14,220 nucleotides of DNA, from contig CANMSW010000026.1 of NCBI GenBank assembly GCA_947500275.1, positions 1 to 14,220 on the forward strand, written 5' to 3'. The position numbers were made by a program, and so were the translations under genes. The notes under the pieces are model-generated. The model ran no database searches and was not told the DNA's origin. It saw nothing but the letters and a program-made list of their open reading frames with translations. Below are positions 7,016 through 14,220 of this stretch, piece after piece. Source of the DNA: Bacteriovoracaceae bacterium (lineage in GTDB: Bacteria > Bdellovibrionota > UBA1018). Numbering within the stretch: position 1 is the first letter of the stretch; every line of letters starts with the position of its first letter.

Positions 7016-8048
7016 ATCGCAAGTGATACCAGGTGATACTGAGAAGAAGGAGAGCGCACGTCACCCAAAGAATCTGGTTTCTTGGACTTTCGAGGTGAAT
7101 CTTCAAGGATTCGAAAAAGCCTAAGCGCGACCCACCGAAAACGAGCCTTCGCCGAGTCATGACCTGGTCCAATGACTGAGCGATTCGAGCGCGATTGATC
7201 AGATCCTTGCCCCCGAGCGACGACTCCTCAAGTTCCTTTCGAAGCTGCGCCTCTACGGAGTGAAAGAGTTTCCTCGCTTGATCCAAGGTGTTGCGACACG
7301 CAGCGCAGGCCATTAAGTGGTTCTGTATAAAAACGCGCTCGCGGGCCTGAAGTTCTTCGTCCAAAAAGCGCTGCGTCCAAGGTGCTCGAGGATCATAGTC
7401 AGGACACGATCTCGAAGTGTCCCCCTTTTGGCTCACGCCGGAGGGATATCCCTTTCCCAGATCCCATGCGAGCTCAACCCGAGCACTCCAGGCAAGTCGG
7501 GAAATTAAATCAATCAAGGCATCCGCCGCATCATGAGATTTGAGGTCCTTCTCTGAATCATGGGCTGCAGAAGCCAAGGCAAAAATCCGCGCCATCCTCC
7601 GCCAGGACCAACGGGAATGCCCATGAAGAGCGGACAGAAGGAATCGTGCTTGGTGTGGGAGCCTTCGAAACGCCGAACCCGGCAGCTCGGAGTGGGACTC
7701 ACCCTCCTCCTGGCTCCACCGTAAAAGAAGAGCCGCAGCCCGCTCGACCATCAACTCGGGAGGTCCCACACGAAGACTCGCCGCGGCAAGGGCTTCGCAA
7801 CTTTGCGATTCAGCCAAAGCTGGGTCTTCCCAAAGCGCCAACGCGATCTGTGCAAGGGTCTCGCGATCCGAGTCTCGCAAAGTCGCAGGGAGTCCATCGA
7901 CGCCCCGCAAAAATAAGGGCATCGCCCGCCGAGCGCGGGGACTCTGAACCTCACTTTTGGGGGTTCCTTCGAGCGATTCCTGACCATCCGAGCTTTCTCT
8001 AGCGTCTCGACTCATGGATTCCTTATCCGGGGATTGACGATTCCCCAT
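7014..8048 (-). CDS. Membrane-anchored zf-HC2 anti-sigma-like protein with possible sigma region-4-like segment
   Basis: 344 aa from ATG at 8048; a second candidate start is ATG at 8015 (AAGGA 4 nt upstream), which removes 11 residues. Residues 1-45 are polar and probably disordered. Residues 50-200 are helical, and LPHQARFLLSALHGHSRWSW at 130-149, followed by RRMARIFAL, resembles the helix-turn-helix of sigma-factor region 4. Residues 215-262 hold a zf-HC2 zinc site: C215, then H244, C248 and C251 in HLMACAACR (H-x3-C-x2-C), the signature of ZAS-type anti-sigma factors, with the usual FLDEEL between. A single TM closes the protein (327-340, LWVTCALLLLSITW), which would put the zinc module in the cytoplasm. 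Anti-sigma factors of this type hold an ECF sigma factor inactive. No separate sigma gene is next to it, and whether the N-terminal part is a real sigma-like domain is uncertain. Confidence 0.8.
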   Translation of the reverse strand: MGNRQSPDKESMSRDARESSDGQESLEGTPKSEVQSPRARRAMPLFLRGVDGLPATLRDSDRETLAQIALALWEDPALAESQSCEALAAASLRVGPPELMVERAAALLLRWSQEEGESHSELPGSAFRRLPHQARFLLSALHGHSRWSWRRMARIFALASAAHDSEKDLKSHDAADALIDLISRLAWSARVELAWDLGKGYPSGVSQKGDTSRSCPDYDPRAPWTQRFLDEELQARERVFIQNHLMACAACRNTLDQARKLFHSVEAQLRKELEESSLGGKDLINRARIAQSLDQVMTRRRLVFGGSRLGFFESLKIHLESPRNQILWVTCALLLLSITWYHLR

Positions 8049-8141
8049 GAGCGAGTCCAGACTCCCCGAACGTCAGCTTCAGGGCCGGGGCTCACTCCCT
8101 GCTTGAGACTAACATACGCGGAATACCTGGGGGAATTTCAG
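8049..8141. promoter_or_regulatory. Divergent intergenic region with inverted repeat
   Basis: These 93 nt separate the zf-HC2 gene and the lipase gene and must hold both start signals. GAGTC-CA-GACTC at 8053-8064 is a compact inverted repeat immediately upstream of the zf-HC2 start. TAACAT at 8110-8115 is a weak -10 candidate for the lipase, without a matching -35. GGGGGA at 8129-8134 is the lipase ribosome binding site. Confidence 0.35.
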
Positions 8142-9536
8142 ATGATACGAACCAGAGCTCATGCTCTTTTTACAAAGCTTTGCTGTCATTTTTTTGGCAC
8201 TCCTTCGCAGATCCTCATTTCTTTAATCCTCCCCCTAAGTACTCTCTTCGCAGGCGAAACAGTCCAAGCCCACTGGGAAGAAAATCCCGCTTCGTGGGAC
8301 AGTCTTGATATCGAGCCCACCCGCGAGGAGGCTCTGAGTTGGTATCATTCGAGACGACTCGACGGTCACGCAGAGGAGGTTCTGCCTGCCCCCCTTCCTC
8401 TTCGATTGGCTCTGAAACATTTTCCACGCGCGGGCGCCCAACCCGTGCTGCTTGTTCATGGACTTTCACAGAATGACCGAGGACTCGACTCTCGGCTCAA
8501 ACAATATAGCTTCGCACGCTACCTGCACGCGCAAGGATTTGACGTCTGGGTCGGGAACCTTCGGAACTCGGGCACCCCGGGATTCGAGAGCGAGACTCCG
8601 CCCGGGCCTCAGCACTGGACTGTCGAAGATTATGCGATCGACGACTTCCCAGCCCTCGTCAATTACGTCGCTGATAGGACTCGGCAACGTCCCTTCCTGA
8701 TCGGCCACAGCCTAGCAGCCTGGATCATGGATGGGTGGCTAGCCGGACTCGAATTCAATTCCCACGGAATCGCAGTTGCGAACCCCCTCCGTGCGGCCGC
8801 TCGGAGAAATAGGATCCAAGGAATCATCACGGTCGCAGGCCTCTACAATCTTCGCTGGGAGCATATGCTCGCCGACTGGAAGAGGAATCCGATCGAAAAC
8901 GAAGCCGACTATTACCACTCCAACTATGAGTTGGAACTGCTGGCGCGTTCGGAAGCACTCTCTTGGATTGTTCCAAGACTCCCGTCCCTTCCTCTCAACT
9001 GGATCGACTCGCTTGTTCACTTGCCGCTCAGCTCCATTCCGTTCATTGGGCACCGACTCGATCGCGCTTATGCAAAGTTCTCCTCGCACTTGATTGAGTC
9101 GCCTCTCTTTAACCTGTTCTACTATGCACCCAATACGGACCCGGAAATGGTCCGGACCCATGTTGAAGATGGCATGGAGTCCATTAGCCCGAAGCTTCTT
9201 GAGCAAATTGCGAACGCCTATGTTTGCGGAAGACGATCCGAATATCACCCGAACTCGCTCGGTTGCGAAGTCCCTGGCTACGATTACACGCAGGTCAGAA
9301 AGGACGCCGTAGCGATGCAAGTACCGCAACTCCTGATCGCAGGCGATCGCGACCGCCTCGCCTCAGCCTACCAGATTGAAAATTTCGGCTACGAACCCGC
9401 ACGTAAGACCACTCGAAACGTAGATATCACATTTCGGGTCATGAGCGGGGCTGGTCACCTCGACATTTTGGGTGGAAAAAACACCGAAGAAGAAATCTTC
9501 AAACCCGTCGCGGAGTGGATGCAAGCACGTCACTAA
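8142..9536 (+). CDS. Secreted alpha/beta hydrolase, acid-lipase-like
   Basis: 464 aa. I chose ATG at 8142 because it has a strong ribosome binding site (GGGGGA, 7-nt spacer) and puts a signal peptide first: basic N-terminus, hydrophobic ILISLILPLSTLFAG at 24-38, likely cleavage near residue 43 (VQA-HW). The hydrolase fold starts at PVLLVHGLS (101-109, oxyanion loop). FDVWVGNLRNSG (133-144) is typical of the gastric/lysosomal acid lipase family. The nucleophile is Ser190 in GHSLA, the acid is D402 or D404 in IAGDRDR, and the His is H439 in GAGHLDIL, so the triad is complete. The last position of the G-x-S-x-G elbow is Ala rather than Gly. Known relatives cleave lipid or ester bonds; the substrate here is unknown, perhaps host or membrane lipid if the cell is predatory (inference). 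It stands alone between convergent and divergent neighbours. Confidence 0.88.
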   Translation: MIRTRAHALFTKLCCHFFGTPSQILISLILPLSTLFAGETVQAHWEENPASWDSLDIEPTREEALSWYHSRRLDGHAEEVLPAPLPLRLALKHFPRAGAQPVLLVHGLSQNDRGLDSRLKQYSFARYLHAQGFDVWVGNLRNSGTPGFESETPPGPQHWTVEDYAIDDFPALVNYVADRTRQRPFLIGHSLAAWIMDGWLAGLEFNSHGIAVANPLRAAARRNRIQGIITVAGLYNLRWEHMLADWKRNPIENEADYYHSNYELELLARSEALSWIVPRLPSLPLNWIDSLVHLPLSSIPFIGHRLDRAYAKFSSHLIESPLFNLFYYAPNTDPEMVRTHVEDGMESISPKLLEQIANAYVCGRRSEYHPNSLGCEVPGYDYTQVRKDAVAMQVPQLLIAGDRDRLASAYQIENFGYEPARKTTRNVDITFRVMSGAGHLDILGGKNTEEEIFKPVAEWMQARH

Positions 9537-9551
9537 GCAGTTCCCGAAAAT

Positions 9552-12500
9552 CTAGCCTCCGCCAGCAACGTCGCACGAAGAGGAAAACTCGCACGTGCGG
9601 CAGGCGCGCCCGGGCCTGGCTTGGGGAATCGTGTTCCCTGCCACTAAATCGGCGGCTTCGCGCGCTAGACGCGAGATGCGCTCGTCGAGCTCCTCAAAGC
9701 TTGCGGGTAAAGGCACCGGGATTTCAGTGACCGAATCCTTCGAAAAGGCGACGAGTTTAGCAGAAATGCGATTACGACTTGTGGGCTCTAGCTTTCCCAC
9801 AGCCCAAGCATAAAGCTCCATTTGCGTGCGGTAGTTTCCGAGTAATTCGTCGGGGCTCTTACGCTTCCGCGTGACCTTGAAATCGACCACGCACAAGGAC
9901 TGGTCGCCGGGCGCAACCAATCGATCGATCGCGCCCACGACAACCTCCCCGGCTACGGGCAACTCGAAGCTAAGCTCATTCCAGACTCGACGTCCCTGAG
10001 CGGGATCCTCAGCCTGCATTTCGGGGGCTGCGTCCGCCCAGTCGATGACAGGGATTGCTTGAAACCGCTCGCCGCCCACTTCGCCTTCAAGAGCGCGTAA
10101 GCCGTCCCAATCCCGATTTTCTAAACACGCATGCACTCGCGTCCCGAGTTCACGCTGCGAAAGTTCATCTTCCTCATGTGAGTCCTGAGTCTCGTGTGCA
10201 TGGAGCGCGCTCTCTTGCATGCTCTTCAGGCTCTGAATTTTCTCAGTCGACCCCGGGCGTTTCTCGATCACTTTCCAAGAGAAGGCACGTGGACAGTGCG
10301 CAAGCGTCGCCCACTCCGTCACACTGTGACGGGGCCGAACCATCCGGAGCGGAAACTCATATCGAGGAGAAATCCGCCCCTCGGTTGAATCATTCACGCT
10401 CAAGAAGGGGTCGGCGTTTTCGAGCCCTAATTCCGAAACCTTCTGCGTCACGAGAATCGGTGAATGCACCGTGGATCTTGATTCCCCCAGAGCAACCCAG
10501 CCCCGCCAAAAGTCTTGTCCGAGAGCGTCTTCAGGATCCTTCTCCTTCGTCTTTTTCGGCGATGAAGGCCGATCCCCCTCGAGGGAAGGCAACGGTTTTG
10601 AAACCTCCACCAAGACCAAGCGCTCCTTGGCCCGAGTCATGGCAACATAGAAAAGACGCTTCGTCTCGGCCAAGGCGAGTGATTTTTCGATCTCTCGCCA
10701 TTGAATCTCCTCGCCATCCTCGCGGTCCCGCTCGCCCGTCGAAGTCCGCGGCGCGAGACGAGCCCCTCGGTGACGATCCCAATAGAGCAGCGGATAATCG
10801 CGATGAGGGATGGGCTTTTCCGGAAAATCCACCAAAAGAACTTGAGGGAACTCGAGCCCTTTCGAGCCATGAATGGTGAGCACCGTTAATTGACCCCGAC
10901 CCCGCGGCGGTGGCACGTCGCGCTCGCGTCGCCCCGTCTCCACCGCTCTCGAGAGCTCGCGCACCACGGCGTGCAGATCATTCCCTTCAGACGACAACTC
11001 TTCGCATCGATGCCAGAGCCCAATCAGGGCCGGCCCGAGCTCCGCTTCCACCTCATCACTGATGCACAACGCGAGCAGCAACTCGCCCGGGCGCACGGTT
11101 TTCCCTGTCCGAAAAGGCGCGAGCGCTTGCGCCACCGGATGAACGGAACCAAAAAACGGCGTCTGAAGAGTCGGGTCAAGTGATATCCATTCGTCGATCA
11201 ACCCGTCATCTATTCCCATCCAGGGGGCACGCAAAAAAGTGACTATCGAGAGTACGTTCCCTGGCATGCTCCAGGCCTTCAGAAAGGCCACGAGTTCGCG
11301 CACCCGGGGGTCCTCCCAAAAAAGCCCCCCACTCGAAACCGCGATCGGGATTCCCGCTTGTGTGAGCGCTTGCAGCCATTTTCGACCCTGATTTCGAAGG
11401 GTCCGCAGAAGAAGACAAAACTGTCCAAGCGATACGCCCCGCGCCGCTTCGGACTTAAGCCACGTCGCAAGCTCAGAGGGATCGGTGATTTCGAGTTTTA
11501 AGACCGGGGCGGTATCTTCGCTTGGCGCGCGTCCAGCTTCGAGGGGATCGTACCGCAAGTTCGATGCCTGAAAGAGTGGGTCACAAATATCATTCACGGC
11601 ATGAATGATCCCAGGTCTCGACCGAAAGTTACGCGTGAGGACTAACGGTCCCCCAGAGGGACCAGGGAGCTTCGCGCAATACTCATCGAAAACCGAAACG
11701 TCGGCATCTCGGAACCGGTAGATGGATTGTTTCGGGTCACCGACCACGCAAAGGTTTGACTGATCGGGGCGCGCAAAAGCCCAGAGCAATTCCCCTTGAA
11801 GCGGATTGGTATCTTGAAACTCGTCGATCAAAACCAGATCGAACCGCTGGTGATAAGTCGCGCGGAGAGACGGATTTCGAAGGACTTTCGCAGCACCGCG
11901 CTCAAGGTCATTGAAATCTAAGCACCCGCGCCGGCGTTTGAGTTTTTGATATCGCTCAAGAATCGCACGGCCTACGCGGGCCAAGGATTCTTCGAGCGGC
12001 TGAGCAGAACCCTCCAGACGGTCCACAAGACCGTAAGCCTCGAGATTCCTCATGCGGGGAAGAAGCTCCTCCATCAGGACTTCTTGAGATTCACGTTCGA
12101 GCAAACGATCAAGGTCCTCCGCGATTCCTTGAGGAAGTCGATCACTCCAAAGGGTATCGACGGCCCGATTCCAAAGCGCTTGAGATTCTGGCTCCGAGAG
12201 CATCGACTCTTCGCCGTCCAACCCCGCTTCGCGCGGGTGCTCGCGAAGCACTGAAGCACAAAGACCGTGAATGGTCGTCACCCAGTGGCCAGCGAGAGGA
12301 TTTGCAGGGTCCACGAGGCCGAGATCCGTTAAGCGAGTCGAAAGCTTCGCACGAAGGTCACTTGCAGATTTTTCGGTAAAACTCACGGCCGCGAATTTGG
12401 CTTGAGGATTCCGCCGCAGCAGCTCGGCGCACTTGATCGTGAGCGTGGTGGTTTTTCCACAGCCCGCGCCCGCCACGACTGCTACTCCCATGCCCCATGC

Positions 12501-12563
12501 ATCCACCACTGCGCGTTGCTCGGTTGATAAGGAGGCTCTTAAATCCTGAACACTCGAAGACAT
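9552..12563 (-). CDS. addA: AddA-type UvrD/REP helicase fused to PD-(D/E)XK nuclease with iron-sulphur-type cysteines
   Basis: 1003 aa, shorter than the roughly 1200 aa of Bacillus AddA. It should unwind and cut DNA ends with AddB to load RecA for break repair. Helicase motifs appear in order: LSTEQRAVVD (12-21), Walker A AGAGCGKT (31-38), FTEKSASDLRA (62-72), LVLIDEFQDTN (243-253), GDPKQSIYRFRDAD (275-288), LTRNFRSR (309-316), LTIHGSKGLEFP (562-573), ETKRLFYVAMTRAKERL (633-649). The nuclease follows: H811, D880 in GAIDRLV, D894-F-K896, Q914 and Y918 in QMELY. Four Cys frame it: C757 in HCPRAF and C988, C991, C997 near the end, the arrangement known for Fe-S nucleases such as AddB and Cas4. 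ATG at 12563 lies 6 nt after the addB stop with GGAG 9 nt upstream, so both are one operon. The 3' end lies 15 nt from the convergent lipase stop. Confidence 0.88.
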   Translation of the reverse strand: MSSSVQDLRASLSTEQRAVVDAWGMGVAVVAGAGCGKTTTLTIKCAELLRRNPQAKFAAVSFTEKSASDLRAKLSTRLTDLGLVDPANPLAGHWVTTIHGLCASVLREHPREAGLDGEESMLSEPESQALWNRAVDTLWSDRLPQGIAEDLDRLLERESQEVLMEELLPRMRNLEAYGLVDRLEGSAQPLEESLARVGRAILERYQKLKRRRGCLDFNDLERGAAKVLRNPSLRATYHQRFDLVLIDEFQDTNPLQGELLWAFARPDQSNLCVVGDPKQSIYRFRDADVSVFDEYCAKLPGPSGGPLVLTRNFRSRPGIIHAVNDICDPLFQASNLRYDPLEAGRAPSEDTAPVLKLEITDPSELATWLKSEAARGVSLGQFCLLLRTLRNQGRKWLQALTQAGIPIAVSSGGLFWEDPRVRELVAFLKAWSMPGNVLSIVTFLRAPWMGIDDGLIDEWISLDPTLQTPFFGSVHPVAQALAPFRTGKTVRPGELLLALCISDEVEAELGPALIGLWHRCEELSSEGNDLHAVVRELSRAVETGRRERDVPPPRGRGQLTVLTIHGSKGLEFPQVLLVDFPEKPIPHRDYPLLYWDRHRGARLAPRTSTGERDREDGEEIQWREIEKSLALAETKRLFYVAMTRAKERLVLVEVSKPLPSLEGDRPSSPKKTKEKDPEDALGQDFWRGWVALGESRSTVHSPILVTQKVSELGLENADPFLSVNDSTEGRISPRYEFPLRMVRPRHSVTEWATLAHCPRAFSWKVIEKRPGSTEKIQSLKSMQESALHAHETQDSHEEDELSQRELGTRVHACLENRDWDGLRALEGEVGGERFQAIPVIDWADAAPEMQAEDPAQGRRVWNELSFELPVAGEVVVGAIDRLVAPGDQSLCVVDFKVTRKRKSPDELLGNYRTQMELYAWAVGKLEPTSRNRISAKLVAFSKDSVTEIPVPLPASFEELDERISRLAREAADLVAGNTIPQARPGRACRTCEFSSSCDVAGGG

Positions 12564-12569
12564 GCGTCG

Positions 12570-14220
12570 TCACTCCGTTTCACTTGGCGGGACGGCGTTT
12601 CGATCCACGCCAGGAGGTCCGCCCGCTCGGTCAAAACCACACACGAGCGCAAACCTGCACCCGTCACACTCGTCGGGATCACGCGGAATCGGATGATGAC
12701 TTCCTACCAGGTACTCCCGAGTCGTCTGATCGACTCGTTCCCTAAGAATCCGCCACCCTTCTTCTAACTCAATCTTCACGATACTCCCGTTTCTCGAGCT
12801 AAAACGGAACGGTTTGCTCGAAGGAACAGGAGGTTCCAGTTTTTTTCGCGACATCGACGTATCCACGAAAGACTCGAAAAATATTCCGCGCGAACGATCA
12901 TTTTCTCGACCTAGAACCACGAACTGAGTCCCTGCGACCGGTTCATTCCAACGGGCCTGAGCCGCAAGACCATAAAACGGCATTTGGAGCCGGGTCCCAT
13001 GCTCAAGAATCCGATTCCCGGTCGGATTCAACGATCCGGTTTTGTAATCGATCACGATGAGATGGTGATTCCAACGGTCCACCCGATCTGGCCGCCCGGT
13101 GATGATATACTCTTGGGTCTCAAGTCTCAGCTCTTCTTGATCGAGGGCAATGGACTCTGTCGGCGCGCGACTCTGCCATTCCCGCTCCACTTCGCAAAAG
13201 GACTCCAAAACCCGAAGCATATTTCTGCGCGCGTTCTCGCGAAATCGGCGCGAGGGCAAAAGACCGCGTGGGGGCGAATGAGTCCAAGCTTGGTCGAGCG
13301 CCTCAAGGGGCGTGCAGTTAAAGCCCCCCCCGGGCGATCGATGAGTCATCAAAATTCGAGCCGCCTCGTGGAGAAGCTTCCCGCGCTCTTCAGGCCAGGG
13401 GGAAGGTCCGGGAGGTTTAAGGTCGTCTAATCGCCACCGTCCTTGTGCGAGGCCAATGAAGCCACAACGCGACTGAGCCTCCAATTGACTGGCCGTCACG
13501 AGGGGTAAACCCGTACGGCGATCCAAGGGCACCGTGCGCCAGGGCAAAAAGACGTTCGTGCGCGGAGCCCAGCGCTCACTCGAATAGCCCCGCCTCCAAC
13601 GCGGGTGCGCCCCTCGATCCATAGGCTCGGGCTCTCCCATTTCTGCACCTGACGTGGGGTCGGCCCCCCTTGGAAATCCGAATTCGCTTAAAAGGGGCCA
13701 AACTCCTGCTCTTTCCGAGCCGTCCCAATCAAATTCGGCATCGATCACTCGAATTTTTTTTGCGTGGTCGAGCCACGAAAACAAAGCGGCCCTGCGCTCA
13801 CGCCTCACGGTCTCGACCGATCTCAAGGGATGATCCGCCGACAAAAGCTCGCGCTCGCGCTTGGTGAAAAAATAATCACCCGTTCCGCTACTTCCCTCGC
13901 CCTGAAACCAATCTGCCGGTAGACCGAAAAACCAAACCGTCTCGGCCCGAAAAGGCGCCTGCTGATTCAATCGGTAGAGCCGCAGGCCCCCTGGAGTTGA
14001 TATCGCATCAGCCGGAGGTGAAGCGTCCTGCATGCGATGTCTGAGGCGTTCGAGCCAAGCGAGAAGCGGCATGGCTCTCGGCCCTTGGCCGCGGTCTTCT
14101 TCAATCGGTCGGAGGTCTTGAGCCAACTGGAGCCACTGAGTTTCAAACCAAGACGCAATCCAAGCCTCGTCGACACCCATCCGCTCACGCAGATCCAGAG
14201 CGTGAAACGCGGAGAGCTCA
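12570..14220 (-). CDS. addB: AddB-like PD-(D/E)XK exonuclease subunit, 5' end outside window
   Basis: The frame is open to the window edge (549 residues visible), so the ATG at 14180 is probably internal and the N-terminus is missing. Numbering from that Met: residues 60-165 resemble the degenerate helicase half of AddB, with VWFFGLPADWFQGE and TKRERELL. The nuclease domain runs from about 227 to 520: C239, H271 in GKLLHEA, GRPDRVD (362-368), D378-Y379-K380 in VIDYKTG, and Q399 with Y403. C505, C508 and C514 (C-x2-C-x5-C) complete an Fe-S-type set with C239. In AddAB this subunit cuts one strand and helps hold the DNA end. Its stop lies 6 nt before the helicase start. A RecB-family nuclease of another kind is possible, but the pairing with an AddA-type helicase favours AddB. 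Confidence 0.8.
   Translation of the reverse strand, partial: ELSAFHALDLRERMGVDEAWIASWFETQWLQLAQDLRPIEEDRGQGPRAMPLLAWLERLRHRMQDASPPADAISTPGGLRLYRLNQQAPFRAETVWFFGLPADWFQGEGSSGTGDYFFTKRERELLSADHPLRSVETVRRERRAALFSWLDHAKKIRVIDAEFDWDGSERAGVWPLLSEFGFPRGADPTSGAEMGEPEPMDRGAHPRWRRGYSSERWAPRTNVFLPWRTVPLDRRTGLPLVTASQLEAQSRCGFIGLAQGRWRLDDLKPPGPSPWPEERGKLLHEAARILMTHRSPGGGFNCTPLEALDQAWTHSPPRGLLPSRRFRENARRNMLRVLESFCEVEREWQSRAPTESIALDQEELRLETQEYIITGRPDRVDRWNHHLIVIDYKTGSLNPTGNRILEHGTRLQMPFYGLAAQARWNEPVAGTQFVVLGRENDRSRGIFFESFVDTSMSRKKLEPPVPSSKPFRFSSRNGSIVKIELEEGWRILRERVDQTTREYLVGSHHPIPRDPDECDGCRFALVCGFDRAGGPPGVDRNAVPPSETE

Noticed and set aside
7023..7039. Direct repeat GTGATAC-cag-GTGATAC
   Set aside because: Only 7 bp, two copies, inside the last codons of the zf-HC2 gene; likely chance.
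8034..8141. Longer N-terminus for the lipase starting at ATG 8034
   Set aside because: It would overlap the start of the divergent zf-HC2 gene and put 36 polar residues ahead of the signal peptide. ATG 8142 has the strong ribosome binding site.
9590..9599. Perfect palindrome CGCACGTGCG
   Set aside because: It lies in the addA codons for the terminal cysteine motif, so codon constraint explains it and nothing around suggests a regulatory site.
10055..10879. Long open frame (274 codons) on the plus strand opposite addA
   Set aside because: Arg/Pro/Ser-rich low-complexity translation with no domain, lying antisense to the conserved addA helicase and nuclease region.

Overview
The window is moderately GC-rich chromosomal DNA from a Gram-negative bacterium, densely coding on both strands. 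Two things point loosely to the Bdellovibrionota or another former deltaproteobacterial lineage. One is the TonB-family protein, whose linker and C-terminal domain resemble the AgmX/PglI-type proteins of that group. The other is the pairing of an HD-GYP signalling operon with envelope proteins. This placement is an inference; no rRNA or marker gene is present. I saw no tRNA, rRNA, CRISPR array, insertion sequence or phage gene.

Layout. (1) Positions 1-1057, minus strand: the N-terminal two thirds or so of a membrane sensor kinase (TM, helical periplasmic domain, TM, HAMP, PAS), cut by the window edge, with a good sigma-70-like promoter placed so close to its ATG that the mRNA should be almost leaderless. 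(2) Positions 1058-1232: a divergent control region with two small inverted repeats. (3) Positions 1233-5922, plus strand: a translationally coupled three-gene operon with 4-nt ATGA overlaps at both junctions. It encodes a pseudo-receiver/coiled-coil protein, an HD-GYP protein with an intact metal site but altered substrate-side motifs, and a pseudo-receiver protein with a Trp-rich middle and a possible GAF-like end. (4) Positions 5993-7006: a TonB/AgmX-type envelope protein that may be read from the same transcript. (5) Positions 7014-8048, minus strand: a single-pass membrane protein that joins a possible sigma region-4-like segment to a zinc-binding anti-sigma (zf-HC2) module. (6) Positions 8142-9536, plus strand: a secreted alpha/beta hydrolase of the acid-lipase type. 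(7) Positions 9552-14220, minus strand: an AddAB-type recombination helicase-nuclease, with addB (5' part outside the window) followed after 6 nt by addA. Both subunits carry a PD-(D/E)XK nuclease framed by four cysteines of the iron-sulphur type.

How the parts fit. The left half (1-5922) reads as a signalling unit: a membrane kinase facing a divergent operon whose products look built to bind signals (pseudo-receivers, GAF-like, coiled coil) around a cyclic-di-GMP-type phosphodiesterase fold. The central genes act at the envelope. The right end is double-strand break repair. The three-gene pseudo-receiver/HD-GYP operon is the best candidate here for an undescribed system.
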